From assembly GCF_000002865.3 (NCBI RefSeq), contig NW_001865039.1:1268504-1332503 (forward strand): DNA of 64,000 bases, read 5' to 3'. A program made the position numbers and the translations under genes. Below, in pieces: positions 1 to 12,555 of the stretch. This stretch comes from Monosiga brevicollis MX1 (taxonomy: Eukaryota > Opisthokonta > Choanoflagellata > Craspedida > Salpingoecidae). Each line of letters begins with the position of its first letter. Within the stretch, counting starts at the first letter, position 1. Under the pieces are notes generated by a model. That model saw only the letters and a program-made list of their open reading frames with translations, was not told the DNA's origin and ran no database searches.

Positions 1-379
1 ACGGCTTTGGTCAGTCGTGCTGCCCTACCTGTAGGAGAGGAGATGAAGAGGGTGCAGCATTGTGGTCGCCGCTGGGTGGCTGTATTGGCGATGGGGATCA
101 AACTTTGGCTTGCTTTTTGTCCATCTCGGGTTCAGGCGCAACTCCTGCTCACGTGTCGGATCTGGTTGCTAGGGTGTGACACAACGTAACGCGCTAGTCG
201 GGCTGGCCTCGGGCGGCGTGTTGTCTCTCCCGCGCCCCATGTTTAGCGCCCGCCGGTGGGTGGCTCGACCCTGTCATTGCCGTCTTGGTTGAACTTGCTG
301 CTTCATTGTTGCTGACACCTGCCATCTTTGGCCATCATCCCTGTATTATGCCTGCTTTGGAATCTTGATTTGGACATAG
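1..379. other. Window edge: probable EMC1 intron and unrecognised sequence
   Basis: I see no convincing exon here. By position it should hold EMC1 intron sequence or divergent exons. The phrase LDIDPRK at about 365-390 recalls the LLDPRRP of EMC1 proteins but lies in a different frame from the exon that follows. Confidence 0.3.
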
Positions 380-916
380 ACCCGCGGAAAAGGGCGCCGG
401 CGCAGCTCTTGGCCTGCCTGATTACCACCCGCTCATTTCTGTCAGCACGCGGTCCATTCTCAATTACAACCACACGGTTGAGAACCTGCGCACCATCGTC
501 ACGGCGCCCACGGGTCTGGAGTCAACCTGCATCGTTGTGGCCTTTGGTGCTGATATCTTCTTGACGCAGGTCGGTGTCGCTCTCCAAGCCTTGAGCGGCT
601 GCGCCAGAAATTCAAGAGTCGCTCATCGCTTTGCTCGACAAGACAAGAGACGGCTGGCTGGATGCTTCCCTAGACACACTGCTGCGACTCCCGTTGGCGT
701 CTCCTCAAGTGCGCTCTCACTGATGTGTTTTGCTCTTTTTTGGTGGTGTTTTACCTGCTGTGGGGTTGATAGCATTCGCCGAGCAAGCAATACGATCGCC
801 TCAACTCAGACTTTGACTTTGTGAGCCTGACGCTGGTGCTGACCGCCTTGGTTGCGCTGACCTTTGTCTTGAGCAACCTGGCAGGGCGCAAGCGCCTGGC
901 AGCTCTCTGGATCTAG
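380..916 (+). CDS. EMC1: EMC1, ER membrane protein complex subunit 1 (C-terminal end only)
   Basis: These are the last two exons of EMC1, the large lumenal/transmembrane subunit of the ER complex that inserts membrane proteins. Exon 380-567 encodes the conserved stretch containing RSILNYNHTV and APTGLESTCIVVAFGADIF. After an intron at 568-770 the final exon encodes PSKQYDRLNSDFDFV, a transmembrane helix and a basic tail ending ALWI, with the stop at 914-916. Human EMC1 ends with the same order: SINYNQTV-like, APSGLESTCLVVAYG, PSKQFD, helix, basic tail (recalled). Upstream exons were not found in bases 1-379, so most of the gene lies outside the window. A frame change near 380 leaves the 5' limit of the first exon uncertain. 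Confidence 0.8.
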
Positions 917-1482
917 ATTGGATTGCTTTGGTTTTGAACCCCTCCATCCCCTCTTAAACACCAAAATACAAGGGCTGACAGGGAAGTCAGAATGAAGAAA
1001 AAAAAAAACAATTAATTCACGTCACGTCACCCATCATTCGACATCTTGGGTGCCTCGTGTCCAAGGCGCAGCGCAGCCACACCCGACTTCTACCATCGTC
1101 TCGAGTTTCATCAACGCTGACAATTTTGTCAGAGTGTCAGCGTGTTTTGTTTTGCTGCTCAAGTGTTCATGGTTCTGGGACATGGTTGCGCATGTGCAAG
1201 GGCGCTCCAGGATGATGGCTCGGGGGTTAGGAGGCGTTTGGTGGCCAAGCTGGCCTGCCGCACACACCAGGACGTGGAAGCATTTTCAACGCTGGCCAAA
1301 AAGGCACACGGCCACTTCGCTTCCATTACAAAGAACCTGCACGCTGTCACTCGTCATGGAGACGCTGGCGTATCTCATGACGGTCACTTGCCGGTCAGTA
1401 CGGCTCAGCGCTGCGCACTGCCGGCGCCCAGGCAAACTCACTTGCCCCACACCCCGGTGACTCGTGCATAACATGATTGTAG

Positions 1483-2586
1483 GATGGTGATGCCGGCGGT
1501 GCTCTCGGTGGCACCAAATGATGTGGCTTTGTTCTGCTGCCACGCCGTGGCTCAATTTTACTGTCGTCTGCTGGGCGTCTATCGCGCTTGCCGCGCCGCT
1601 GACTCAGTTCTAGACCTCTGCATTCGCCTCCTCAAGGCGCTCGTGCGCGAACCGGTCAGTGCAAAGCACCTCGTCCCGCGGCAGCAAGCTTGACCCACTG
1701 GTCCCCACACCATGGCTGCTTCGCCTACATCTCATGCTTGAGGCTTCTTACCGGGTCACAGGAAAAGAAAGTGACTGACTTTGATGAAGACACGTTGGTC
1801 CTCACGCTGTCTTCAGCTGGTTTTGGCGGCGTGTACTACGCGGGCTTCTTGTATGCCATGTACGACCTGCTGCATGAGCCCTGCGTGCGCGGCCAAGTCA
1901 AGCTGGTAGGCTCGTCTGCGGGTGCCATTGTGGGGGCCATCTTCTTGGCCTCGCAGAGCCGACAGCAGTTTAAGGACATTTGCGACCGCGTCTTTGAGCA
2001 GGCGCGAGGCAGTGGCACCGTGTGTGGCCTGCTGGACGACGTGATTGAGCCAGCCCTGTTCATGCAGCGCGATCTGTTGATGGAGAACCAGGCGTATGAC
2101 GCCTTGTTACGCAGTCTGCGCATCTGCTATTTTGATATCACCTCTGGCTGTTTGCGATCCGAACCACCGCTTGCGGCTAATCCTTTAGAACCCGAGCCCG
2201 TGTTTCGCGCCCTGGTTGACATGATTGTTACGTCAGCCAATACTCCGGCCTTCACCTCGTTCAAATGGCCACGTCTTTTGGAGGACGTGCGCGTCTTTGG
2301 CTTGGATGGGGCTTTGTGCCAGGTGTACCCCACCTTTTCCAATCTGCCACGGCAGCGCTGTGCGCTCCTGTCGCCTTTTCGCCGCTCTTGGCTGGCTGAA
2401 GGTGTGCGAGAAACCCTGTATGGTTTGCCCATTCGCGGCAACGCACCGTACAATCGAATGACCCGCGCCACTGAAGAGCAGCTGATCCAAATGCGCCATG
2501 ACGGGGAGTTGGCAGCCCACCATATTCGCCAGGATTTTGTCCAGTGGCTGAGCCAGATTCCGACCCCAGGACCAGTCCAGTCTTGA
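1483..2586 (+). CDS. Patatin-like phospholipase domain protein
   Basis: The main exon, 1762-2586, encodes a patatin-type serine lipase/acyl hydrolase. It opens with LVLTLSSAGFGGVYYAGFLYA, the glycine-rich oxyanion region. The nucleophile elbow follows as LVGSSAGAIVGAIFLAS (GxSxG with Ser in GSSAG). A later GLDGAL matches the Asp-Gly of the catalytic dyad. The exon is preceded by a clean acceptor (ccgggtcacag). A likely upstream exon at 1483-1654 ends at gtcagt. More exons are probable at 1160-1350, where QDVEAFSTLAKKAHGHF reads like protein, but the start codon is unresolved. Patatin Ser/Asp dyad enzymes cleave acyl chains from phospholipids or triglycerides; the substrate cannot be told from sequence. 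No signal peptide is visible in the main exon. Confidence 0.7.
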
Positions 2587-3002
2587 ATCGAGCTTCGAGG
2601 ATTGACCAGTCCACGACGTTTGCTAGGACTCTGCTATGTGTTTGTGGAGCAGTAATTCCCTGTCATGTCTTGGCCGAGGCCCGATCCAATTTGAGCCCTT
2701 GCATTCGAGGCTTTTTGTTGAGTCCCAAACCCCTCGACATCAACCGTGCCATTTAAAACCAACGTCATAGCCGTCTCAGAAAGTCCGAAGAGATGAGACC
2801 CCACCAATTGCACTCGCACCATTCGTGCGTGGATGTATTTTAACATTTGACTTCGAATGGAAAAAAAAAAAATGAAATTTCTGTCTCTCTGTCAACGCGA
2901 CAACACACACATTTGATGACTGCAATTTTTTTTTTTTTAAAAAAAATTCACTCGTTCAAAGGTCGCTGGAGCCAAAATATCTCTCGCTGATCAATCGGCA
3001 GC

Positions 3003-4422
3003 ATGGCTGTGAACATCTTCCTCTTCGTGCCCAATCTCATTGGGTTTGCTCGCGTGGTGCTGGGCATTGCCTCGCTCTTCTACATGGTACGTTTAAGCGT
3101 TTGGGACCAGCCGCTGGCCGTTGGAACATGTGGCCTGGCATGTCGCTCATCGCCTAACCCACCCCCCCACCTGCCACCTAATGACTGTGGCGTCTCGCTC
3201 GGCTCCTTTGTTCAGAACGACCAGCCGTATGTGGCCATGACTCTGTACTGGCTAAGCGCTTTCTTGGACGTTTTTGATGGCATGGCTGCCCGGCATTTCA
3301 ACCAAAGTCAGTTGCCTCGCTCACCCCGTGCGCGCTCGCGCTGGGTGACATCGTGGGTGCAGTCTCACTCAACCATGCCATGTTTGTCTGCTTCACAAAG
3401 GCACGTCTTTCGGCGCCGTGTTGGACATGGTGTCAGACCGGTAAAGTGCATCAGCCCAGCACCTACCTGCCCAGCCATCCACACCTTGCCATCTTCCGTC
3501 CCGCACCTCGATCTCACGACGCCCCTGTCTGCTCCATCGTTAGCTGCACCACTCTATGCTTGATCATGAACTGCGCCATGTTTTACCCCGGCTATCTCTT
3601 GGCCTTTCAACTTTTGGTTGTGTTGGATATCAGCAGCCACTGGCTGCAAATGTATAGGTTGGCTTGTGTTCCAGTTGGGTGCACCCCTGTTGGCGTCGCC
3701 TTGACTTCTCACCGTGCCATCACCTGCGTTGGACGACAGCTCAATGATGAAGGGTAAAACCAGTCATAAGCAGATCGACCTTTCTGAAAACGCCTTCCTG
3801 CGCTACTACTACATGAAGGTTGGTTCAACGAGAGGCGCCACTCACAAAAGACCAAGACTGCGTTTGCCCCAGCTCGATACGGGGTGAACACGCCTCACAT
3901 CGATGCTGGGCCTACATGCCGGGCCATGTAGCCAATTCTTTTTGCCCTCTGCTCGGCCAATGAGCTCTTCTTCATGGCTCTCTACTTTGTGCACTTTGAC
4001 ATCTTGGGCACTGGTAGGTCGTTGACCCCCTGCCCCTGCACTCCCTGCCCCTTTGCTGTGTATGACCTTGGGGTTTTGGTTTTTGGTTTTTGGTTTTGTT
4101 TTTTGTGGTTGTGTGTTTCAACCCTGCATTAACCTCATGGCGCATCCCTGTAATCCTGTCGCAACCAAATCCTCTGCACCCAAAGTTGAAGTCGCTGGCT
4201 TGACTCTGCATCTGTGGCCAATTATCGGCTACATTTCGGCCCCGCTCTTCGCCATCAAGCATCTCGTTGGGTATGTTTTTCGCTGCAATGGCATGGCTAC
4301 AATCGCGACCGCCTTCCCGCACTGACTACACGGGGCCTCTTTCTTTTAGCCTGATTCAGCTGGTGACGGCGTCGCAAAACATTGGCATCATTGATGCGGC
4401 CCAGCATGAGAAGAAGAATTGA
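3003..4422 (+). CDS. CDIPT: CDP-diacylglycerol-inositol 3-phosphatidyltransferase (PI synthase)
   Basis: This enzyme makes phosphatidylinositol from CDP-diacylglycerol and inositol in the ER membrane. Eight exons join in phase: 3003-3086, 3216-3306, 3401-3440, 3544-3657, 3740-3818, 3932-4013, 4186-4270 and 4350-4422. The protein starts MAVNIFLFVPNLIGFARVV, like human CDIPT (NIFLFVPNLIGYARIV, recalled). The CDP-alcohol phosphotransferase signature DG-x2-AR-x8-G-x3-D-x3-D spans exons 2-4: DVFDGMAARHFNQS, then TSFGAVLDMVSDR. SHKQIDLSENAFLRYYY and LCSANELFFMALYF are also conserved. It ends in a KK-rich tail (HEKKN) that may act as an ER-retrieval signal. Length of about 210 residues is normal for the family. 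The intron before exon 7 holds a run of ggtttttggtttt. Confidence 0.95.
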
Positions 4423-5125
4423 GCCGACCCAACAAGCCAGGCGACATGGGGCCCGAACGGTGTGAATCATATTTTAATACACAGAGTAGGTTGTCAAGAT
4501 ATTGTTTCAATTGACAAGACGACCATGCCCAACGGCGGCTGACACTGGCCAGCACATGAAATTTGTAGATATGATGCAACGAGACACAAACAACCGAGTA
4601 CGACACATCGAGTGACGCACACAGCGACACGACAAGTATCAAAGTCGTGAAGCACAAGTGCGGACAACACCAGCCTTCACATGAACAGACGAACCAGTCA
4701 CAAGATGCACACTAACGTTGACCTGCGCACACAGGGCACAGGCCCATCAGATCAAACAAATGCTTGGAGAAGAGAGTGAAGCAAAGATCTGAGATGAACA
4801 GCAAATACAAAGACGACCATAAACAAAGATGTCGGTGCGCCCACTCTGGGCGCCGACAACACGATTGAGCATGCAAAACTCGCACACCGAGGCAGCCAAA
4901 TGTTGCAGAAGTGGCCCAAGCTCGTTCCCCCTTCAAAAGAAAAAAAAACACAACCCGCCAAGCGAGAGAGGAAAGAGTCACTACAATCACGTCCACTTGT
5001 CCGTGAAGAAAAAAGAGCGTAAACAAGACACGCCCGCACGCCATAAAGCCTGCAGGAGTGATGCAACGATCATGCGCGGGGCAGGACTTGTCACCTCATA
5101 CGGCAATAGCGTTTGCGTCCATGGT
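4423..5125. other. Convergent intergenic region
   Basis: The region lies between the 3' ends of PI synthase (+) and the bHLH-PAS gene (-). I see no coding exon; the overlapping minus-strand ORFs are low-complexity shadows. It probably carries both 3' untranslated regions. Confidence 0.5.
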
Positions 5126-6739
5126 TCATGAAGACTGATAGGCTTTGCGAATCAGTGATTCCTCAGACAGCGGGTGTTCAGGGCCGGGAATGACAAACGA
5201 AGGATCATCGATCACGTAAGGTTTGCCATCGGCGGGCGGTTGTACGGGCTCAATCATGCCAAAGGCATAGCGAGTCATGGGTCCAAATGCGGACTCTGGA
5301 ATCATGCCTTTGCGACGGAGTGTCTTGCGCACCCACATGACTTGGCCCGAGCGTCGGCGACGGACGCGCTTGACGGAGCAACATGTGTGCTTGTTGCCGT
5401 GAATCAGAGCTCGGCGGCCCTCAAGATCAATGTTGTGGTCCATAAAGAGGTTGAGTCCACCCACAAATCCACCGAGAAAGCTGTCGCGGTCAAGTTCAAA
5501 GAGGCGCAGACAGGCATCGTTGCAGTCCAGGATGATGCCGCTGGTGGAGAGAAGGAAGACGCAAAGGTGATTGGGGAGGTTGTAAGAATTGAGGGGTGGG
5601 TGGCCCAAGCTTGCATACTGTAGCAGCTCCCCGGTGCGAATGGCTGCCGTGGGTCGATTGAGGGAACAATGAGGAGATACATTGAGCGTGAGACTGGCAC
5701 AGCCCTGCGTGGCACACTGGGTGTCCTGATCCAGACTGGCGGGAACAGCGCCACCTGTGGCCGCCTGAGCCTGATCAGTAAAACGGCTTGGGAGGGGATC
5801 ACTGTTGAGATGACGCATATCGCTGGCTAGGTCAAAGTTGAGGTTGAGGTTGAAGTCCCAATCACTCATGTCCGAGCCTGAGGCGGCAATGGCGCCCAGA
5901 TCTGCCATCACGCCTGGGCTGGCGGCAGCGCCCAGGGCAGCAGCGGTGGCGGCGTCCGAGGGCATGCCAATGGCGTCGAGTGCCAGGAGAGCTTCAGGGG
6001 CTGGGTGTGATCGGGTATCACCGGCACGTGTGTCTGTCGTTGTATCCATAGCCAAGAGCCAGGAATCGCCAAGGTCAAATTGCTCGTGTGTAGCGGCGTT
6101 GCTGGTCGTGGTGCTGGTTGTGGTGGCGACCGCTGTGGTTGTGGCGTCCTGGTTACTGTGGTGGTGGGAAGGGACAGTGAAGCTGGAGAAGCTGTCACAG
6201 GTATCGTTGCTACCTACGGTGTCAGGGGAGGGTACGGCGGAGCTGGGCGTGTGACCACCGCTGGCTGGTCCGCTGGCCAGGGCGGCCGTAGTGGCAGCAC
6301 TCATTGTGGTGGGCGTTGTGGTGGTGGTGGTGACTGGTGAAGCGGCCGGGTTGGTCTGGGCGGCTGGGCTCGCACTCTTGGCGTTGACATTGGCATTGGC
6401 ATTGACCAAGCGCTGCTCCAACAGATCGATTTGGGCCTGCTGTTTCTCAATGAGGCGAACGGCAAGCATAAGCACGGTGGAGCGTTCGGTGGACGAGGGG
6501 GTGCCTGTCAAGCGACGCAAGTCGCGAAGGGCATCGTTGATACGCTTGCGGCGGTCGGCCTCTGTTTTGCGATGTTGCAGGCGCCGCTGCAGTTCGCCCT
6601 CTTCATCATCGGCGAGAAGCTTGGTGCGCTTGCTGGCACCCAAGGCGTCGTCTTCGGAATGCCCATCGTCAGAGCTGGCGGTCCGCGCGACCACGGAGGC
6701 GTCTTCGAGAACCATGGCGCTGCGGTTGACGCTAAGCAA
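5126..6739 (-). CDS. bHLH-PAS transcription factor, single exon
   Basis: An uninterrupted 537-residue frame. A basic helix-loop-helix domain lies near residues 50-110: basic region RLQHRKTEADRRKRINDALR, then a loop and helix 2 TVLMLAVRLIEKQQAQIDLL, which runs into a leucine-rich extension. The basic region has His, Glu and Arg at the positions that read the CACGTG E-box in group B bHLH proteins, so E-box binding is expected. A long Ala/Ser/Thr-rich low-complexity linker follows. A PAS fold lies near residues 390-490 (VFLLSTSGIILDCNDACLRL, then GQVMWVRKTLR). In metazoan bHLH-PAS factors the PAS repeats directly follow the bHLH; here there is one PAS about 280 residues away. The ATG at 6739 is the first in frame and a second Met is eight codons later. 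Confidence 0.8.
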   Translation of the reverse strand: MLSVNRSAMVLEDASVVARTASSDDGHSEDDALGASKRTKLLADDEEGELQRRLQHRKTEADRRKRINDALRDLRRLTGTPSSTERSTVLMLAVRLIEKQQAQIDLLEQRLVNANANVNAKSASPAAQTNPAASPVTTTTTTPTTMSAATTAALASGPASGGHTPSSAVPSPDTVGSNDTCDSFSSFTVPSHHHSNQDATTTAVATTTSTTTSNAATHEQFDLGDSWLLAMDTTTDTRAGDTRSHPAPEALLALDAIGMPSDAATAAALGAAASPGVMADLGAIAASGSDMSDWDFNLNLNFDLASDMRHLNSDPLPSRFTDQAQAATGGAVPASLDQDTQCATQGCASLTLNVSPHCSLNRPTAAIRTGELLQYASLGHPPLNSYNLPNHLCVFLLSTSGIILDCNDACLRLFELDRDSFLGGFVGGLNLFMDHNIDLEGRRALIHGNKHTCCSVKRVRRRRSGQVMWVRKTLRRKGMIPESAFGPMTRYAFGMIEPVQPPADGKPYVIDDPSFVIPGPEHPLSEESLIRKAYQSS

Positions 6740-8452
<1,713 letters not shown>

Positions 8453-10140
8453 TTACGCGTCCAGGAAGAGGGCAGCACGGTAGGCGGCAATGGCGTCTTC
8501 GCGCGCCTTCATGGCCTTGAGCACGGTGGCATAGCTCCAGGTCAAATCATAGGCGCTCAAGTTGGCTCCCGTGTTCTTGTCCAGCTGCTCAGGCATATGG
8601 AAGCCAATGGATTGCGTGTGGTAGCGGATGCGCAACAAGACGCCATCGCCACTCTGAGCCAGTGCACGGCCCAACACACGAGGATCCTGCAGCTCCTCCG
8701 CTGTCTGAGCCTCGAGTTGCACCCGGTTGGTTGATTGCAATGCGCCCAACCAAGCCACAGCCTCCTCCGCCAGCACGGCGCCACGCGTCAGCACCTGCGC
8801 GCTGGCACGGTACAGCAGCTCCGCCAAGCAACCCGTCGTCAAGACCCAAGGGTTGCCGTCTAAGGGTTGGGAAAAAAATTAGTTTTGGAAGTGGTGTTTG
8901 AAGGAACCGCTTTACGAGACATTGACACGTTGAGTCTTTTGTCACGAAACAGGCCCAAACAACACGATTGAGAAAACATGGCAGGCGAGAAACGCACTGT
9001 CATAGCTATCGCCTTCGTAGCGGCCGTACAAAATACCGGGGACACCAGCCGCATCGTCGGCCTGATTCAAGTTGTAGCTGTCATGGAACAGCGAGGATAG
9101 AGTGCTGATCGTGTTGGCCACGGGCGTGCTACGGACAGACCACATTCCCCATTTTCAGCAAGGCGCATCCGCTGTGCAAGAACACAAGAAGGGACAGAAA
9201 AACAGAAAGGGAAAGAAAAAAAGAAAGGAAAAGGCCCCCCACGAACAGTCGCTCCCATCCACGAGGTTCAACCCCAGGCGCCCAAGGAACAATGGATGGT
9301 ACCGACCACGCACCTTGCAGGCTGAAAGATGCCGTCGTTCATGAGGCCGTTGTTAAAAGCGCAGATCACGGCCGCATCCTTGGGGCGGTTCTGCGACTCA
9401 TACACAAATTGACCGTTGTCGTGCTGCGTAATGGTGGCGTTGATGGCCTGAGCGGCAGCCAGATAGGTGGCGGCCGAGGCCGTGTCATTCATGGCGGCAG
9501 CAAAGTTGGCGCCGGTGAACAAGGCCTTGCGCATCGTGTAGTGGTTCCAGAAAAAGTCCTGGCTCTGGACCTCCTCCCACAAGTCACAGGTGTTGGACTG
9601 CCAGTTGGCGGCCACCCAATCCAGGTCAAACTATCAAACAAGGCCGGAGCAGAGCCGCGTCAGTCAGCGCCCCATGTCGACCACCCACGCCCTAGACATT
9701 GGCGGTGAGCAAGTGCGGGCGACGTTGTGGGCGGAGGACCAACCTTGATGGCACCGCCTTGATAGGCGCTGCTGCTGCCCGTCCACAAGAGCTGAGACAC
9801 AAGTGAAGCGTTGCCCTTGGCGATGAGCGTGTTGGCAAAGTACATCAGGGTCAGGGCCCGCAAGCCGGGACCGTCGTTCTGTGGGCGGCACCAGCTCCCT
9901 GCAGCCGCCGCCACGCCGTCACGATTCAAAGACGGGTATGAACAAGGAGCAGGAAGAAGCAAAAATGTCGATGCGAAGGCGCAATATAGGCGTGCACAGG
10001 CCACCAAGGCCGCGGGGTGGGATGGGATGCGCGTGACGAGACGAACGTACCAGCAAAAACATCTCCACTGGGCAGCTCGTATTTGGGCTCCACGCGCACG
10101 TCCATGTCTGAGTCGTGATGCAGATTATAGAGTTGAAAAT

Positions 10141-10195
<55 letters not shown>

Positions 10196-10850
10196 AAAGA
10201 AAAAAAAAAAGGCCGGTGAGTTGATCGTTCACATTTCGAGCCAAGTCGTTACGCGCGCTGAGCGGCCCAATGGTAAGGCGAGGTGGGTCGATCTACGTAC
10301 TATGCGGGTCGGCTTCGGCGTGGCGGGCCACGACCCAGCGCACATAGTGGTTCATCTGAGCCATGTAATCGTCAGAGCTATCCGCGGTGATTTGCAGGGC
10401 GTGCATGGAAAGGGCGCCATCGCGAGCCCAGTGGTAGTAGTAGCTTCCGCCAGGGCCGGTGTTGTAGTCGGGGGCCGCCACAACGCCACCTGAGCCCTGA
10501 ATGTCAATGTTGGCCTTGAAGAAGGCGCGCATCTGCGCCACTTCTTGGTCGTTGAAGGGCGGGGAGCCCGATGGGGGGAGCGGAGGGCTTGGGGGGCTGG
10601 GAGGACTCGGGGGGCTGGGGCCGGCGGCGGGATAATAGCACCAGGGCACGTCTTGCGCGACGCGCTTTTCCTCTGGGGTCCAACAGCAGCCCTTGCCTTG
10701 GCACTGCTGCTGGGTGATGCCGACAAAACCACAGTCTTGCTTGCTGCTGTCGGGCAGGGAGCAGTTTTGGTCACCGTATGCGCGAGTGACGAGCAGCAGC
10801 ACCAGGCTGGCCAGCACCAGCACGATGCGGGAACTCGCCGTCATGTTCAT
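8453..10850 (-). CDS. Secreted GH15 glucoamylase with N-terminal trefoil domain
   Basis: Six exons in phase: 10301-10850, 10051-10107, 9744-9898, 9314-9630, 8998-9128 and 8453-8859. The protein starts with a signal peptide (SSRIVLVLASLVLLLVTRAYG). A P-type trefoil module follows (DCGFVGITQQQC, GKGCCWTPEE, VPWCYYP), then a PSPPSPPSPP linker and a glycoside hydrolase 15 catalytic domain. Landmarks are YYYHWARDGALSMHA, SWCRPQNDGPGLRA, DLWEEVQSQDFFWNHY (general acid Glu), NGNPWVLTT, and IGFHMPEQLDKNTG with DLTWSYA (catalytic base Glu). GH15 enzymes release glucose from the non-reducing ends of starch or glycogen; the signal peptide implies use in a food vacuole or outside the cell. Trefoils usually accompany GH31 rather than GH15 enzymes. 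No starch-binding CBM20 is visible. The predicted protein is about 540 residues. Confidence 0.92.
10143..10210. repeat. Poly(A) tract inside GH15 intron 1
   Basis: About 68 bases of nearly pure A with a few G. It reads as poly(U/T) on the sense strand of the minus-strand GH15 gene, shortly upstream of the exon 2 acceptor, and may serve as an extended pyrimidine tract. Confidence 0.9.
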
Positions 10851-12179
10851 GGCTCCGGCGTGGCGGCAACTACGCAGGGGACACGAGTATTGAGCTGAGA
10901 GTAGTTGGTATGCAGGCGATCCAGCCCATCAGTGCTGGAAGAGTTTTGGGTGGCCGGGGCGGTCAGGGGAGACCAGCTCCTTCTGCAACCCACAAAGAGA
11001 ACCACAAAAGTACAAGGGGAAGAAGAAGGGACATCCAGCTCCAGCCTTGACCCTCAGCGCACAAGGCGCGCACAGAGCAGGTAGGCGCGCACAGAGCAGG
11101 AAGGCGAGCCGGAGGGCGTCGGAGACGACACACACACACACACACACATGTTTTACAGCAGACATACCTCGGAGTGAAGAAGAAGAAAATGCAGGAGAAG
11201 GTGCAGAAGATGAAGCAATCGAGGACAACGATCAAGGCAAAAGCTCAGTCAACCCTTGGGTATGGCCGAAGAAGTAATCGCAGCAATTTCCTCACATCGT
11301 GCGGCCACGAGCCCATGGAAGGCATAACCAAACAGTGAATTGTCCAGAGCGCGGACGACCAATGGTAGCTTTTGGAGGAGACCGCAACCATAACAACAGT
11401 AACTGCCCTGTCATCTTCTTAAATTAACGTTATCACATCTACAAATCCTGCAATAACTTTAGTATTTCCAGCAGCAGCTACCCTGGACAGCAGCTGCATT
11501 TTCACGAACACGACTATGAGCATTAAAACATCTGACAAAAGAGATGGGCGGTCATTTTCTGTAGCCTCAACTAAAACTGACCCCATGGCATGTCTCTGCA
11601 TGCATGCACATCTGGGACAAGAAGCACCCGCACCTCCTTCTCCTTCACCATCACCATCACCATCGTACCCCTTCCCAACGCTACTATCGATCGTGATGAT
11701 GACATTGTTTGGATCTGGATCAAGGTGAAGCACGTCTTCCACAGCACAACATGCCTTGCTCGTTGACCCGATCGCGAATGAATCAAAGGAGTAAGGCTGG
11801 GGGGCTACACGCCGCCCACAGCAACGCCAGCCTCGCTTGCTTGCTCGAGATGCTTTGTCCCCCGTCATTGCTTCTGAGCCGAATCCTCTCCGTGTCTTTT
11901 TTTTTTTTTTTTTTTGTTTTTCTTCTTGATTTTCATTTTCCTGACCCTGTTGGCTGGCTGAGGGTGTGGCTGCCCTTCACATTTTTCTTCTGACCCAACC
12001 TCCCTTCTGCCGCCGTCCTCAGCTACCGTTTATTTTTATTCGTCTTCACTTTGTATCCCACCGCCGACGCCTGCGGCCCCCACCGACAAGTTTTGCGGCG
12101 ACCTCAAGCGGCTCGAGCGCAACACTCGGCTCATCATCACCTTTAGCTGCTCCCACATCCCTTCTAAGCATCTATCATG
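10851..12179. other. Intergenic region without a supported gene
   Basis: It separates the GH15 start from the next plus-strand gene. It contains a 19-bp tandem duplication at 11064-11101, a (CA)n at 11128-11148, a tcaccatcaccatc patch at 11645-11664 and a T19 run at 11898-11916. Neither strand shows a convincing exon. Confidence 0.45.
11064..11101. repeat. 19-bp tandem duplication
   Basis: The unit aggcgcgcacagagcaggt occurs twice in direct succession; the second copy ends in a rather than t. Confidence 0.85.
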
Positions 12180-12555
12180 GGCCGTGCCTGGCATGATTAT
12201 CTCGCCGTGGCTGGATGCGGCTTCTCCCTGGTTCGTCCTTACTCATCCCACCACCTCACACCAAGCCCCGTCCCACCCGCTCGCATCTGGGAACCGTTTC
12301 GCCGCCCTCGAGCACACATCCATTGCCCATCACGTCAACCTAACCGTGATGGCTCTGCCAATCGCTGCGACCTAGGTGGGTTGGCTTCAATTTGTCCTCG
12401 GCCTTGCCCTCGAGGGTAACAACGCCGCTCGTCTTCAGGATCGAGGCTGGGGCAACGCGGACGAACACACTCAATGGTACGCAATGCACCACACTCCCTA
12501 CCCTGGCCAGCTCGCAAACAAGAGCCACGCCGTCTCATCTCGCTGGGCTCACCCA

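Noticed and set aside
4071-4120. Hydrophobic ORF (LGFWFLVFGFVFCGCVF)
   Set aside because: It is a run of ggtttttg words inside a PI synthase intron.
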